Below are positions 11,601-23,874 of a stretch of 64,000 nt of DNA, one piece after another. The number at the start of each line of letters is the position of its first letter. The first letter of the stretch is position 1. Where the stretch lies: contig NC_091142.1 of NCBI RefSeq assembly GCF_041381155.1, positions 10,473,340 through 10,537,339 on the forward strand, read 5' to 3'. The position numbers and the translations under genes are program-made. This stretch comes from Argopecten irradians (Eukaryota; Mollusca; Bivalvia; Pectinida; Pectinidae). A model generated the notes under the pieces. The model saw nothing but the letters and a program-made list of their open reading frames with translations, was not told the DNA's origin and ran no database searches.

Positions 11601-14600
11601 TTCTAGATTTTACTTTTTGAACGTCAAGACTTCTCTCCATAATCTTCATAGAAAAGAAGCAAAATGCATTACACAACAATTATTATAGCTACAAAATGAA
11701 CACGTTTTGACAGGAGAAAATCAAAGTCAAGCATAAAATAAAACGCATACGTATACACGAAGAAATGGTTGGTTGGATGGTTGTTTATAACCCCCTACTG
11801 ACAGCCATGGTCATTTATGAACGACCTTCCGTGTATCTTCCGTATGTATTGCGTGCGTGAAGTGAAGTGCGTGCGTGTTTTTTGTAGACTGCAGTATGTT
11901 TGTATTGGGGCTCTTTGTAATAGTGGAACTATTGCCCTTTATACATGTTTATTGCTATCTCATTGAAATATGCTACCAGAGACACAGAGCAAACATGCGA
12001 CATTCTAATGACAATGGACAAACCAGTCGTCCCACTCCCTTTAAGCTGAGCGCAAAACAGAAACAGAAACAACCATTTTAAAGACACATTAGCCCAGTAG
12101 GCCTAAACGCCTGATGTTGGTAAATTATTGTCATTAATCAGATCTATTAGATCCGACTTTTACAAAGACAATAACTTCCATTTGGGCAAAAGGATGTTTG
12201 TGTCCCATATACAAGAAATGATAAGTCAGTAAAATATCAACAATGAATGAAATCGTTTAAAAGTCCTTGTCATAACAAGATATATTCTTAAGTCAAAGTC
12301 ATCATAAATCTGAAATTAAAAACTACTCTCTAAACTCTCCAGACTGACTTGAAAAATAAAATGAAGCTCAAAGAACAATATGGCAACCGAAACAGCCTGT
12401 GATTCCATAATGTCATCATTACTGCTAAAAAAATCTGACCCCAAAATTATCGATATATGTGCATGGTATCAGCATTGTGAGGGATGATAAACTGAAAACA
12501 CTTTTTTCGTGAAAACACTTTTTCGTGCGTATATCCGTTTCAAACCGAATTCGCGAAGATTAACTTTCGCCGATGTAAAAATTGAATGGAAATTCCTATC
12601 AATAAAAATGATGCAGATGTTATTTAGCGAAAGAATGGTGATTTACAATGTTTTACTCCCATATTATCGAAAAGGAGACAAACATGGAAAATAAGAAAGT
12701 ATGTGTTGCTTCTGAAACGGGAATGTAAAGATATTTGTCTTCATAAATAAGCGAAAACTGAAAAATAATAGATATAACGTTTAATTAATAGAGGAACTGG
12801 CCAGAAAACGAGAGTTGACAGAACAACAACAGATTAAGGCAAGACGGAAAAACGAAATTGGTTCGTTCTGAACAACAGATGAGTGAATATTTGTCAAGTT
12901 ATTCCAAACTAGTGGCAAGATACTAATACAATATCCTTCAATTGTTTCTACTAGTCAAAGGTATTAGATCTGAGGACGCAGCACAAGGACGTGCTTAGGG
13001 ACTGTCGTCAAACAACAACACTAGCAAGTGTCTGGTATCATAAATACATCCCTGGATAATGACTAGTATCAAAGTAACAAATCTCATTGGAATATGCTGT
13101 CCTGATTGTATGCCAAATTAGTGTGTGTTACTAGTACATGTATAATGTATCCTATTTGCATACACCAAGAGTGATTGGTATCATATTTCCATACCGAATT
13201 AATGTCACAATTGTTTACATAATTAGATTCAATTAACAAAATTGAAAATCTAATTTTAATTTCAAAATATTTTAATGATATTAATGTCAATAGGATTGAG
13301 TATCAGGCATTGTCTAATCTTTGTGATCTTTATGATACAGATGAAAATCTAATTAGGGTTTGGTATTATAATTGCATACCTATTTAGTATTTGGCATCAA
13401 TTTTTAATACTTTATAAGTGTCTGGTAATACACATGTCATAACGCCGTACATAATTAGCACCAGGTATCAAAATTGTATAACAAATTGAAATTCTTCATA
13501 TAATCAGCGTCTGATATCACACCAAATGAGTATCCGATATCATTGTAACTACATAAAGTCTAATTTCGATTTTATATCTACATTTTATTTAATTTATATA
13601 CACGAACCTGTTTTAATACTTCGTCAATCGAGTTATTCGATTTTCTTATTTTAATATATCGTTTTTCATGAAATCAAACATTCTCATCATTATGGATAAT
13701 ATTTATTTATAATTTTTATTTTATTCTATACAACGTTACAGTAACAATCATTACGAATGCGTGATTTCATCACTGCATTAACCTTTTCAAAATCACGGTT
13801 TTTTTAATTTAAATGTGCCAAAATAAGAACATTGACAGTACCTAATTCCTAAGTTAAATAAGTATATTTGCGTCATAGTTCTACAATGTATCAAATGTCT
13901 GGTGTGCAATAGTTAATATTGATATTATAATTACACACATATTGCATTTGTAGCATACAATTTACATATTATATGCAAAATTCCATTTTGATGTGTTCTG
14001 AGGACACGCGAATATAGAGGTTTTTTTCCAAATGCTGTATCAAATCTTTTTTAAAACTTTTCTCAAATCTTTATTACAGTCATCAGTTAATTAATTCCTC
14101 TAACCGCAATAAAAGACCAGTCATGTGATCAATGCTCTCACCCGACATTAAGGTTAACGTAGACATCTTTCGCCTCCCCGGTTGGTACTTCCGTTTCCGG
14201 CCAGTTCAGCTTACTCACTGCCAACGCTGCCGGGGCCGACATGAATGACGCAGTAATCACGTGCTCTGCCGGAACCTGTGTGGAGGTAAACAATGCAATT
14301 TAAAAAAGACAACAGTTCTAGGAAATTCCAAGAATCTTCATGAATCAACAACTTCAACTGCCCAAAGGTTGCATGGAATTCCCATGAGATTCCAACGAGA
14401 TATCCGTTGTCAGTTTAAAATGTGACCGGTTGGGGTGTGTTCAGTCACACTAGTTTGCGCTTCATTTGAGAAGATTGAAGTAATTCAATCCACAGTAGTA
14501 GATATTCCTTGAGTCAAGGAACCTACAAGATCGCAAATGTTGGAAGATTTCATTTTTAAGATAGTTATACTTTTTTCTTGCGAAGAACAAAGTAAGTGCA

Positions 14601-17600
14601 AACCAAATGATGTTTCGATAGGGCGAAATGATGTTATTGACATGAGAAATACGGTGTAGTCTGTTATTTTAGCAGGGATGATATTTTCGCAATTTTGCGG
14701 GTAATTGCTATGATCATGAAACATTGAGAAATGATTGACTCATATACCTTGAAAGCCAGAAAATCTGAAACCAATATTTTTTCTCGTTTTTACTTTGAAG
14801 ACCGCGAAAATGTTGACTCGCGTAAAAACCAATTTACGACCATTCATGGAAAAAGATGTACTATAATAATTCCGTACTTACCCCAAATTCTATATAGGCA
14901 GCTATAACTGTTCCGGCTACCGTCGCAAAGCCTGACGTCATCACGGCATTGAGTTCGGATAACGTGAGGTCACGGAGGAATGGCTTCAAGGCCACAGTAG
15001 ACACAACCTGTTGGGATATTTAGAAGAAGTCAAGGTCAGTCAGGGTCAAGGACGATGGTTTGAGAAAATCTAGATCTAAGTGGAGCCGCTTCAGGGTCAT
15101 AATGACATAATAAATTCATAGTTATGGCAGTTATGCCATAACAAGGCACATATTTTGTAAATCAATTCATCTAGATACATTGTAAGTAAATATCTTTTTT
15201 TTAATTTATTGTGTTTTTTTTTAATTATTTCATTGTTAAAGATGCTCCACCGCCGACAGATTAATTATTTTTTGTAATTTGAACTTGAAGTAAAATTAAA
15301 AGCTCAAACTTTCTATTGGTGGTAATGGTGTAAAGTAAGTAACTTTTGTAACTGAAGAAAAATATTTTATCGTCTGCTCCTGTTTTTGATAGTGAAAAAA
15401 TACTATTTGTCAGCAGTGGAGCATCTTTAACAAAGTACAATTTCTACAGGGAATTTCACACCTAACCTTCGGATCAATAACACAGTGTATATGATGCTTT
15501 GTGCTTAGTAATTAGACAGTAATTATCAAGAACAAAAGTGACGAAGAAAGACATTTTATTTTACTTTTATTGATTCAATATATTGTACTGAATTGCACAT
15601 TAGAATAAGCAGATATGAAATCATCAATAGCGCGAAATATTCTGCTAAAATAAATGATATTACTAACTTATATAGGAAGAAACATCGAAAAGCGTATTAG
15701 AACCATTCCAATGGTTAAATATTGTTTTCTTTCACGACAAAACTGACATAACTTGAAAATGATAAAATGGATTATTGGATACGCTACTAATCTTTCCAGA
15801 TGATAGTGTCAAACTTTGTACCTCACATAGCTGGACATTGGACTCACCTGACCAATGAAAATATGAGCGGCAGTGGCGAAGGACTCGACAGGTGTGGTGT
15901 TCATTGTGAACTCGAACAATTTAGCTAAACCTTTGATGATGAACTGCATCACACCGAGGTAGTATAGTATGGATACAACGGCACTAAAGTACACAACCAC
16001 CGGTAAAATCTGGAGAGAGAAGGAGAAATACGTCATTTAAGTTCACAACCACCGGTAAAATCTGGGGAGAGAAGGAGAAATACGTCATTAAAGTACACAG
16101 CTACCGGTAAAATCTGGGGAGAGAAGGAGAAATACGTCATTCAAGTACACAACCACCGGTAAAATCTGGAGAGAGAAGGAGAAATACGTCATTTAAGTTC
16201 ACAACCACCGGTAAAATCTGGAGAGAGAAGGAGAAATACGTCATTCAAGTACACAACCACCGGTAAAATCTGGAGAGAGAAGGAGAAATACATCATTCAA
16301 GCACACAACCACTGGTAAAATCTGGGGAGAGAGAGAGATAAATTCGTCATTCAAGTACACAACTAAGTTACAAGTACGATCTGGAAGGAAAGAGAGAGCG
16401 TGAGAGGAATGCCTTACTCATGTTTAACTGAAAAATACATCATAAAGGTACATCAAGAAATCTTAATTTTGCTATTAATTGTCTTTTAATATTATCACAA
16501 CGGCAATCATTTTTGATGATAGTTTATATCGGTAAAAATTTTAAAACGTTTTTGGCTGATTTTGATACTTAAAGCTAATTATAGAGGATTTCAAAAAATT
16601 GCTGCAATAAGGAAACTTTCAACCTGCTGCAACAATATCGGTTTACCTTGAAAGCAAACAATTTTAGCGTAACGGTGAAAAATGCATTTACCTTGAATAC
16701 AACGACGTGCATGGTATAGGTTTTCTCTCCGAACACAAACTTGGACCCGAAGTCGGTGAAGGAGAGGAATTTCGCAACGCCATCCCCCATCAGTTTACAA
16801 ACCTTGTAACCAGGCGGCCATCTTAGGATAATGATACCCATGATGAACTGGATTAGAAGACCCCAAAGTACTGCCCGCCATTGAACCTGGTATATAAATA
16901 AAAAAGCAGCAAATTAATTCAAAACATTAACTTGTACAGTTCAGTTGATGACAACTTGTAAAAACAACGAATTTCTATTTCTTTTTATATTCGTGTTTTT
17001 GACGTCGCGAAGACGCAGCACATGAAAGGAAAGGAAAGCTGCTTCACTCAAGCAAAGAGGTAATTTGATGCTGCCACATACATCTTACAATTGTATTGAG
17101 GGGATGCCAAACACTTTGGTTTGTTTGATTATTTTAACGTCATGTTAAAAGCCAGGGTAATGTAAGGACGGCCTCCCATGTATGCAGTGTGAAGCGTGTG
17201 TGGAGTGCGAGGTGCGTGTTTTGGGAGACTGCAGTATGTTCGTGTTGTGTCGTCTTGTATAGTGGAACTGTTGCCCTTTGTATAGTGCTATATCACTGAA
17301 GCATACCGCCGAAGCAACACACCCCACTCGGTCACATTATGCTGACAACGGGCAAACCAGTCGTCCCACTCCCTGTATGCTGAGCGCTAAGCAGGGGGAA
17401 AAACTACAATTCTTATAGACTTTGGTGTGTCTCGGCAAGGGGACAGAACCCAGAACCTTCCTCTTAGGGGCGAAAGCTCAACTCAAGGCCAAAAGTGAGG
17501 CGGTGCCAAGGGAGGCATTAGGAAAGACAAGAAGTCAGTTAGAAAGAAGGGAAAAAATAGGTTCCTAAATTTAGTCGCCTTTTCCGATCATGCAATATGG

Positions 17601-19774
17601 GCAGCAGGTACAATTCTAACGCCCTACCTGCAGAGCAGATGCCAACACAAAAGATCGAGATTCGCTTATATCAAACGAATAGCCTAACCGCGGAAGTGTT
17701 CACAGTGTCAAACTATGTGGGCTCAATTTTCGTGGGAAAAATACAATTTCGTTGGGATTTAAGTTCGTGGGAAAAGATCTACAGTCAAAAAGGCCTGTAA
17801 TAACAGACGTCGTAATATACCGGACACCTGTCTATAATGGAAATTGTTAGGAATACCTAATAAAAGGGAATAAATTGTCGTCAAAGAGTGACTATATAAA
17901 GGATATCTCTCTTTGGCCTTCACACCTTTGTTGGAAAGCACAGCGTTTATATGTTCGTGTGTTAGAACTGTGATTGAGCGCTATGTACTATGGCCTTAGA
18001 TCAAACAACAATTATATAAATCTTCAATTAAATAAAGCCGATTATTTCTGGACTTGATGATATTTCTGGTCTTAATTTAACTAACCTAGTTTCATATATA
18101 GTTACGATTGTTGAATGTTATAGCTGCAAGGTTTGTTTGAAAAATACATCAATGACACTTTTCAAATGTATAGTGACTATATAAAGGATATCTCTCTTTG
18201 GCCTTCATATCCATGTTGGAAAGCAGCGTTTATATGTTAGTGTGTGTTAAACTCCAGTGATTGAGCGCTATGTACTATGGCCTTAGATCAAACAGCAATT
18301 ATATAAATCTTCAATTAAATAAAGCCGATTATTTCTGACTTGATGATATTTCTGGTCTTAATTTAACTAACCTAGTTTCGTAGTATACATTCATGTTTGT
18401 CCCTTTAAACAGATACTCTTGTGTGAGGTTGCTTCATATTTCAATTGTTGAATACACATTTCTATGTAGTTCACTACTGGTTGATAGCCATTTTTCGTGA
18501 ATTGAGAGGTTACCTTCGTTGGGGCTGTAGACGTCACGAACATTAGGACCAAGAACAGAATGAGGCCACCGAGGGGAATCAGTCTCTCCGGCTCGTCATA
18601 TAGGTCTGCTACCAAGTACACACCCAAGGCGACAAAAAGGAACGCCGTGAAAAACCTGAAATAAAATTTGATTTAATATGTGACATCCTTGTAAAAATTA
18701 TCTAAAATTCGATTTAATATGTGACATTCTTGTGAAAATATCATAGATAATATTTCATATTCTTCCTAAAGTTATTAAAGTTGATACTGTATACACCACT
18801 CAGTATCTAAGACCGTAAAAATTGGGACACCTTTAATATAACGCTAGAATAAAAGGGCCAGCACTTAACCGAGTGATCTCCCTTTACTGTCAGAGTTCAA
18901 GAGTACAACTTACATACCCACGGTGCTGGACAGAGTTGCTACTCTATTGAAGCACCTTTCCCATTCATCATTTGTTTTACTGTAAACCAAGTTATTTTTG
19001 CGGGGAATTAATCTCGCGTTTACAGCCTAATGACTTTTTTACGACGACTTAATTTCTTAATCGAGACTTCTTTGATTCTACATCACCTGTATTTGAAAAC
19101 TTTTCACGGTGATATATTTTCGCGATTTCTGTTTCCGCCCGAGAAATACACGATATAACCCGCAAACGAAAATAAGTTGTTTTACAATAGTATAACAGTT
19201 TTCCTAGGTTAACTTGTTTAGATTATGAATTTCGTAACATTAATGTAGTTTATCGTCATAAACCAGTGTAGTAATAACAAGTCACTTACCTTCCTGCCAA
19301 AATCTGTCGCTTTGGACTGACAACGCAGTGTCGTTTACGGAGAGCACGAAGAGGCGTCGTAATATGTCCAACGACATTTGATATCCCCCAGAACTTGTAT
19401 ATAACGATTAAAACCACGGCAACAACGTCAACGACGGTCCAGAATGAGACCGTGGCTTCATATGCAATGACAAAAACGATGTAAACGGAGTAGGCAATGA
19501 TAGATGCAATGAAGATGGCATCCTTGAACCTGTGCTGTATTGATGACTTGCACTTGTTTGCTGTTTCAGAACAGTAAGTCAAAAACTGACCAAAAGTTTC
19601 CGTGATTTCCACAGGTTCACTATCATGTTTGCAATGTCCATTACGGGGAAGAGTATCCATGTTCACCACAACACTAGATGTCTCAATGGTGTGAGACTTA
19701 GACACCAATGGTTCGTCGGATCCATCGCTTGTATGTCCAGAGGCAGTGGTGCGAGACAGGTTCTCCATTGTCAT
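8689..19774 (-). CDS. SLC28-like: Concentrative nucleoside transporter-like protein, SLC28/CNT family, paralogue 1 (10 coding exons, 637 aa)
   Basis: Coding exons, 5' to 3': 19774-19290, 18655-18514, 16886-16692, 16009-15848, 15007-14882, 14275-14142, 11218-11050, 10034-9876, 9363-9183, 8849-8689. All join in frame with GT-AG borders to 637 residues, normal for an animal CNT. CNTs are plasma-membrane sodium- or proton-coupled nucleoside importers. Residues 1-85 form a polar cytoplasmic tail and then hydrophobic segments begin (DAIFIASIIAYSVYIVFVIA). Family landmarks are GGLILFLVLMF, VLWGLLIQF, VVSILYYLGVMQFIIKGLAK, SELNAVMTSGFATVAGT, HVITASFMSAPAALA, MEAASAGA, VNLIAFISLLAF, MGVRWQDC, FINEF and CFMTACVAG. 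Against human CNT3 the ligand site differs: His323 for Asn336, Val329-Val330 for Thr342-Glu343, Ser540 for Asn565 and Ala543 for Ser568; Gln328 and Glu507 (human Gln341, Glu519) remain. The short terminal exon carries five N-glycosylation sequons. The start is the first Met of an exon with a good open frame; MTMEN also offers Met3. Introns hold many repeats. Confidence 0.93.
9085..9115. repeat. Short fragment related to the 43.5-kb inverted-repeat element
   Basis: The stretch aagtgatagcaactcctgga, then tgtcgaggatg, matches one arm of the element at 43491-43771. It lies in intron 9, 70 bases downstream of the exon 9 splice donor. Confidence 0.45.
10533..10877. mobile_element. TTAA-flanked MITE, family 'GGCCCACTACC', copy 1
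   Basis: The left end is TTAAAGGCCCACTACCTTTC and the right end a decayed complement (aaaggcagtggacatttaa). The interior includes 'tttcccgctgtcgtcct' and 'actgcgccaga', shared with copies at 21172-21580 and 22551-22950. TTAA at both ends fits a piggyBac-type target duplication, which is inference. It lies in intron 7 of SLC28 gene 1. Confidence 0.75.
11764..12085. mobile_element. Dispersed SINE-like repeat (family A), copy 1
   Basis: The blocks 'actgacagccatggtcattt', 'agactgcagtatgtttgt', 'agtggaactattgcccttt' and 'ccagtcgtcccactccct' recur in the same order at 17125-17600, inverted at 23305-23505, and partly at 26637-26880. The element lies in intron 6 of gene 1. Confidence 0.65.
13020..13970. 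repeat. Ancient degenerate repeat in intron 6 of SLC28 gene 1
   Basis: Variants of 'tgtctggtatcataattgca' recur irregularly every 45-65 bp (near 13029, 13174, 13361, 13391, 13421, 13464, 13508, 13533, 13899). Divergence between units is high, so this is an old tandem array or a run of related insertions. Confidence 0.4.
15236..15430. mobile_element. TTAA-flanked MITE, family 'AGATGCTCCACCG', copy 1
   Basis: The ends are TTAAAGATGCTCCACCG and its near-exact complement (cagtggagcatctttaa), 195 bp apart, both with TTAA. Longer and shorter relatives lie at 36917-37287 and 22127-22270. It lies in intron 4 of gene 1. Confidence 0.82.
15987..16380 (-). repeat. 52-bp minisatellite repeating the 3' splice site of exon 4, SLC28 gene 1
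   Basis: Units start at 15987, 16039, 16091, 16143, 16195, 16247 and 16299 (spacing 52) with a worn eighth from 16353. The first unit overlaps the exon 4 acceptor at 16009/16010. On the minus strand each unit contains a pyrimidine tract, cag, and the first codons of exon 4 (ATTTTACCGGTGGTTGTGTA). The array therefore places six or seven extra acceptor-like sites upstream of the real one in intron 3. Confidence 0.92.
17125..17600. mobile_element. Dispersed SINE-like repeat (family A), longest copy
   Basis: It shares blocks with 11764-12085 and continues further, through ggacagaacccagaacc-type sequence to 'tagtcgccttttccgatcat'. It lies in intron 2 of SLC28 gene 1. Confidence 0.65.
17887..18379. 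repeat. Direct duplication of ~207 bp in intron 2
   Basis: 17887-18093 and 18172-18379 are near-identical (both begin agtgactatataaaggatat and end aactaacctagtttc), separated by about 78 bp. Few differences suggest a recent duplication. Confidence 0.85.
18979..19190. mobile_element. Small inverted-repeat element with Cgcg-rich interior
   Basis: The ends actgtaaaccaagttatttt and aaaataagttgttttacaat are imperfect complements, and the interior carries ttttcgcgattt-type blocks. Similar 'ttttcgcg' blocks occur at about 10240-10410, 11455-11600, 14670-14840, 39000-39080, 40600-40710 and 43140-43370, suggesting a scattered decayed family. It lies in intron 1 of gene 1. Confidence 0.5.
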
Positions 19775-21171
19775 GATTTTAATTAGAAAAAAACACTGTG
19801 TGGTTGGTCAGTTTGACAAGTACTGACCACAATTTAGTAAGTAGACCCTGGAAGTATCAGGTTCGGGGTCAGGTCTTATCACTTCGGCACACACAGCGGG
19901 TTAACGAAACAAGACTTGTTGTATAGTTTATCCTTTTGGAGTACAAGTTAAATACCGCCGGTGCTGGACAGGTGGGGGATGAGATAGACTCAAGGGGAGT
20001 TATATACTTCAGCAAACAATCATACGATACGGATACTGGACAGAGATAACAATTTGAACACCTATTCACCAGGTAATTGACCTTCGTATTCGACCGATAT
20101 GTTTTGATGAAAGTCTGTGTGTTTATTCCAGTGATAGAAGCTGACCATGGTGATAAAACATGGAAAGGTCGGATGTCAAACGCTCCACGTGGTATCACCC
20201 AGTTTAGCTAAGAGTATGTATAACTACAATATCATAATCCATGATATACAAAATGCCTTTCGACCACGTGCTACAGGTGCGCATCGATCGCATTGCCTTC
20301 TTAAACCTGTAACAGAAAGTGTATGTGTTAAGATCTTATTACATGTTATACGGTATCAAGTCTACCTACTACAACTAGGTCGTGTCGTTATAAAGACATA
20401 TTATCTCTTAGTAGAGTTTGAATAGATCATGATATACATGCAGTATGAGTAATGTTAGAAGATACAAATACAAATTACAAGTACTTTCAAGGATTGAACA
20501 CAGTTAGCAAATTATTGTTAATATTTTTCACATTTGGGCTATTTCGCTAAAGTCAGCTTAAAGGCTTTCACGGTGCAACGATTTGGCGCAGTACATTTCA
20601 GATAAAGCTCTTCTAATGTAAACAAAATGCCTTTTTGATAAATTTGCAAAGACATTCAATGTGTATGTTATGTATCAGATTCGTGGTTTTCGGTCGATCC
20701 ATTCCAATATCATTATCAGCCTTTTCATTTAATTTTTAAATGTATTCAAAACAGTTAGAATTTAATAACATTGCCTCGAAAGGCTGGGCATTTTAATGTG
20801 TTATATATTATATTTGGTGTTTTGTTCATTTCAGTGCCGCGAATAATTCCAGTAATACAGAATATCAGTGTAGATATACGTGGAACCAAATGGAATTAAT
20901 TAACTTATTGACAACTCAGGTGTATCAAAACCGACGTTGATGTCTATCTACAGACTAGCTGTGATAACAGTAAATATTGATAAGTACAAGTATATATACT
21001 TGACAGCTGCAGATAGTATATGATATTGCAAACTTGTTGTTTAATTATGTTACTAAGAGTTTAACGAACTATACACACTTATAATTATCTAGGCAAAATA
21101 CAGAGTCATTTGAATTATCTGTAGAAACTGTTTTGGTCCACTGTTCTTTGTGCTTCTGACAACAATCAATG
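19775..21171. other. Upstream flank of SLC28 gene 1, no further gene recognised
   Basis: This should hold the promoter and any 5' UTR exon of gene 1. A minus-strand TATA-like run (tatataact complement at about 20000-20008) is the only core-promoter hint and is weak. No open frame here has exon borders. Confidence 0.35.
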
Positions 21172-21580
21172 TTAAAGGGCCACTACCTTTCCGAAACGGT
21201 TTTTAATTTTTAAAATAGGAATGTAAAACGAGGTTAATAATTTTGTATAGTCGCAGAAGTTATTAACTATACGTTTACTAGCACACTTATCATCACTTCA
21301 GAACTGTTTAATTAGAATAAATAAAATGTTAATTTTTCATAACGCGGGTCGTTTTTATGTTTCCCGCTGTCGTCCTAAATGCCGCGCCGTAATTGACTAT
21401 CACTGCGCCAGACGGCAAAACAGCGAAATGATTCTCCAGTGTTATTGTATATTAGACAGGAAATCTTGCATATGTTTGGTGTTGTAACCTCATCTTAGGA
21501 CATTGATATATATTTTCTTTTGTTATTAACGTTTTTAAGAAACCTTTAAAATTAGCTCCGGAAAGGTAGTGGGCCTTTAA
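21172..21580. mobile_element. TTAA-flanked MITE, family 'GGCCCACTACC', copy 2
   Basis: The terminal inverted repeats ttaaagggccactacctttc and ggaaaggtagtgggccttta are nearly intact with TTAA on both sides. Same orientation as the copy at 10533. Confidence 0.85.
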
Positions 21581-22126
21581 GCACATAATGTAGAAACTAC
21601 GTAATATGTCGTGATATTTGTTAAATAATATTTTTTAATTTACCTCTCCTTTACCATTCTTGCAATAAACACACAGTAATTGTTTAATTAAACAAGTCGT
21701 GAGATTTGAACACTATTGAACTGTAAACCAACTTTCTTTCGCGCAAAGATAAATATTTGAAGAAAAAAAGGTAATTATAATTTAGTTAATGATTTAAATA
21801 TACTTCGGTTTTCAATCTATACATTGATAAACCAAATACTTGTCTTGTTCAAGCCGTAATTAGACCGAACACTGATATTCATAATGAATAAACCACGAAG
21901 GTAATGAAAAACTGTGCACTTCGGTTTTTGTTCTATATATCGATAGACCAAATAATTACCGCGTTCGTGCTTTATTAACACGATTTGGTAATCTTAGAAA
22001 AGATTGTTGAAAATCATTAAGTCCTTTTTATGTGTTTTTTACAATTGAAATAATAAAAAGGTACAAAATTGGCTCAGTTGAATACGTGGTTTCCGGGAGT
22101 CTTTTATGTTTTCACTGAAAATCCGT

Positions 22127-22270
22127 TTAAAGATGTTCCACTGCTGACGAATGTTTTTTTTTCTAAATAAAAAACCGGTGAGACGAATAATTATTTTTCT
22201 CAAGTTACAAAAATTACTCACTTTACACTATTACCATTAATTTAAAGTTTGAGCTTCTTATTTTACTTAA
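22127..22270. mobile_element. TTAA-flanked MITE, family 'AGATGCTCCACCG', worn copy
   Basis: The left end is ttaaagatgttccactgctg. Interior blocks (aagttacaaaaattactcac and ttaaagtttgagctt) are the complement of blocks in 15236-15430. The far terminus is worn away. Confidence 0.6.
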
Positions 22271-22550
22271 AGATAAAAATATTTAAAGAAAATAATTGGC
22301 ACTATATGGCACTATATGGAATGAGGTACTGATTGCGCATTTAACAAAATCAAAATAAATTATTTTGAATGCATATGAAATAAATATACACACATTTAAA
22401 ATACATATGATTGTTTGTTCGATAGATCCATGAATAGATATGGTATGAATGTGTGATGGCAAAAATAATAAATAAGTATTTCGAAATATGACAAACTCTA
22501 CGGCCTTTTGTATATGATATGAAACACTATTTTTAATCATTTGAAAAATA

Positions 22551-22950
22551 TTAAAGGCCCACTACCGTTCCGGAGCAAAATTTAAAGTTTTCTTAAAAAC
22601 ATAAATAACATACGAAAATACATATCGATGGCCAATTATCAGGTTACAACACCAAACACAATTTCCTGCGTAATATATGATAAGAGGGGAGAGTAAGTTC
22701 GCTTTTTTGCCGTCTGGCGCAGTGATGGTCAACTACCGAGTGGTATTTAGGACGACGGCGGGAAACATAATACGACCCGCGTTATGAAAATTAACATTTT
22801 AATTGTTTTAATTCAATTGTCCAGAAGATGACGATAAGTGTAGTATTAACGGTAAGTTAATAACTTTTGCGACTCTACAAAATTATCGATCTCTTTTACA
22901 TTAACATTTTAAAAATTAAAAGCCGTTTCAGAAAAGTATTGGGCCTTTAA
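22551..22950. mobile_element. TTAA-flanked MITE, family 'GGCCCACTACC', copy 3 (inverted)
   Basis: The ends ttaaaggcccactaccgttc and ttgggcctttaa match, and the interior is the reverse complement of copies 1 and 2 (agtgatggtcaacta, gacgacggcgggaaa). Confidence 0.85.
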
Positions 22951-23304
22951 TAATGAAATAAAAAAAAATGGAAGCAAATTATGGAAAAAACTGATTTTGC
23001 AAACATTTGAAAAAATATCAACGATTAAATAAAATAATTGAATGCAAATTATGAAAAAACCTTATGTTATTCAAAATTTGCTTTATTCTTTAAAAAATGC
23101 ATTGACTCTAGACATCAGTTAGTCCATACACATTATACGACACCTGTGGATAATTATTAAACATTTTATTGTCCTCTCTCGTGGTTTCAGGCTGTTAAAT
23201 TATTTCGTGAAGTCGTCGATATGCTATCAGTAACGTACACACCAAAATATGTTGTATTTATAATCATATAAACAAATGAAATATTCTACAGTGCTCAGAA
23301 AAAA

Positions 23305-23505
23305 GTGAGTGGGACGACTGGTTTGCCGTTGTCAGTATATGTAGGGGTGTACTTGTTTTGTCTTCAGTGAGATAACACTATCAAAAGCGCAAGAGTTACA
23401 CTATCACAACGCGAAAATACTGCAGTCTCCCAAAATACGAACACACTTCTAACACTTCACACACGGGATGCCGTCCTTATATGATCATGACTGTTAATAG
23501 GTCGT
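23305..23505 (-). mobile_element. SINE-like repeat (family A), inverted copy
   Basis: It reads as the complement of the 11764 and 17125 copies: gggacgactggtttgcc, 'aatactgcagtctccc', 'gccgtcctt', 'actgttaataggtcg'. Confidence 0.62.
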
Positions 23506-23874
23506 TGATCTACAAACAAAAATAACTATATCTACCTCGTACAAGCACATTATCTGTCGCCGACATCCATTATAGTAATATTTTGTTCTGTTGGTTTGTT
23601 TGAGTTTTACGGCCCATCGACAACTAAGGTCGTTTAGGGCCAAACTACAAGTCATTATAATACACAAAACAATACCCGTTGTAGTAACAGCCAGCAAAAT
23701 AGTCACTCTAATTTGTATTATGATGTAATGAATAATAATATACAATATCAGAAATAACCTATATACTAGAGAGACACTATTATAAAATTATATTAGTATC
23801 TATCCTGATTGGTTTACATGTACCAGATATTGGCGTATTTCTGTTTTGAGCTTTCAATTCTCAATATTGACAAA

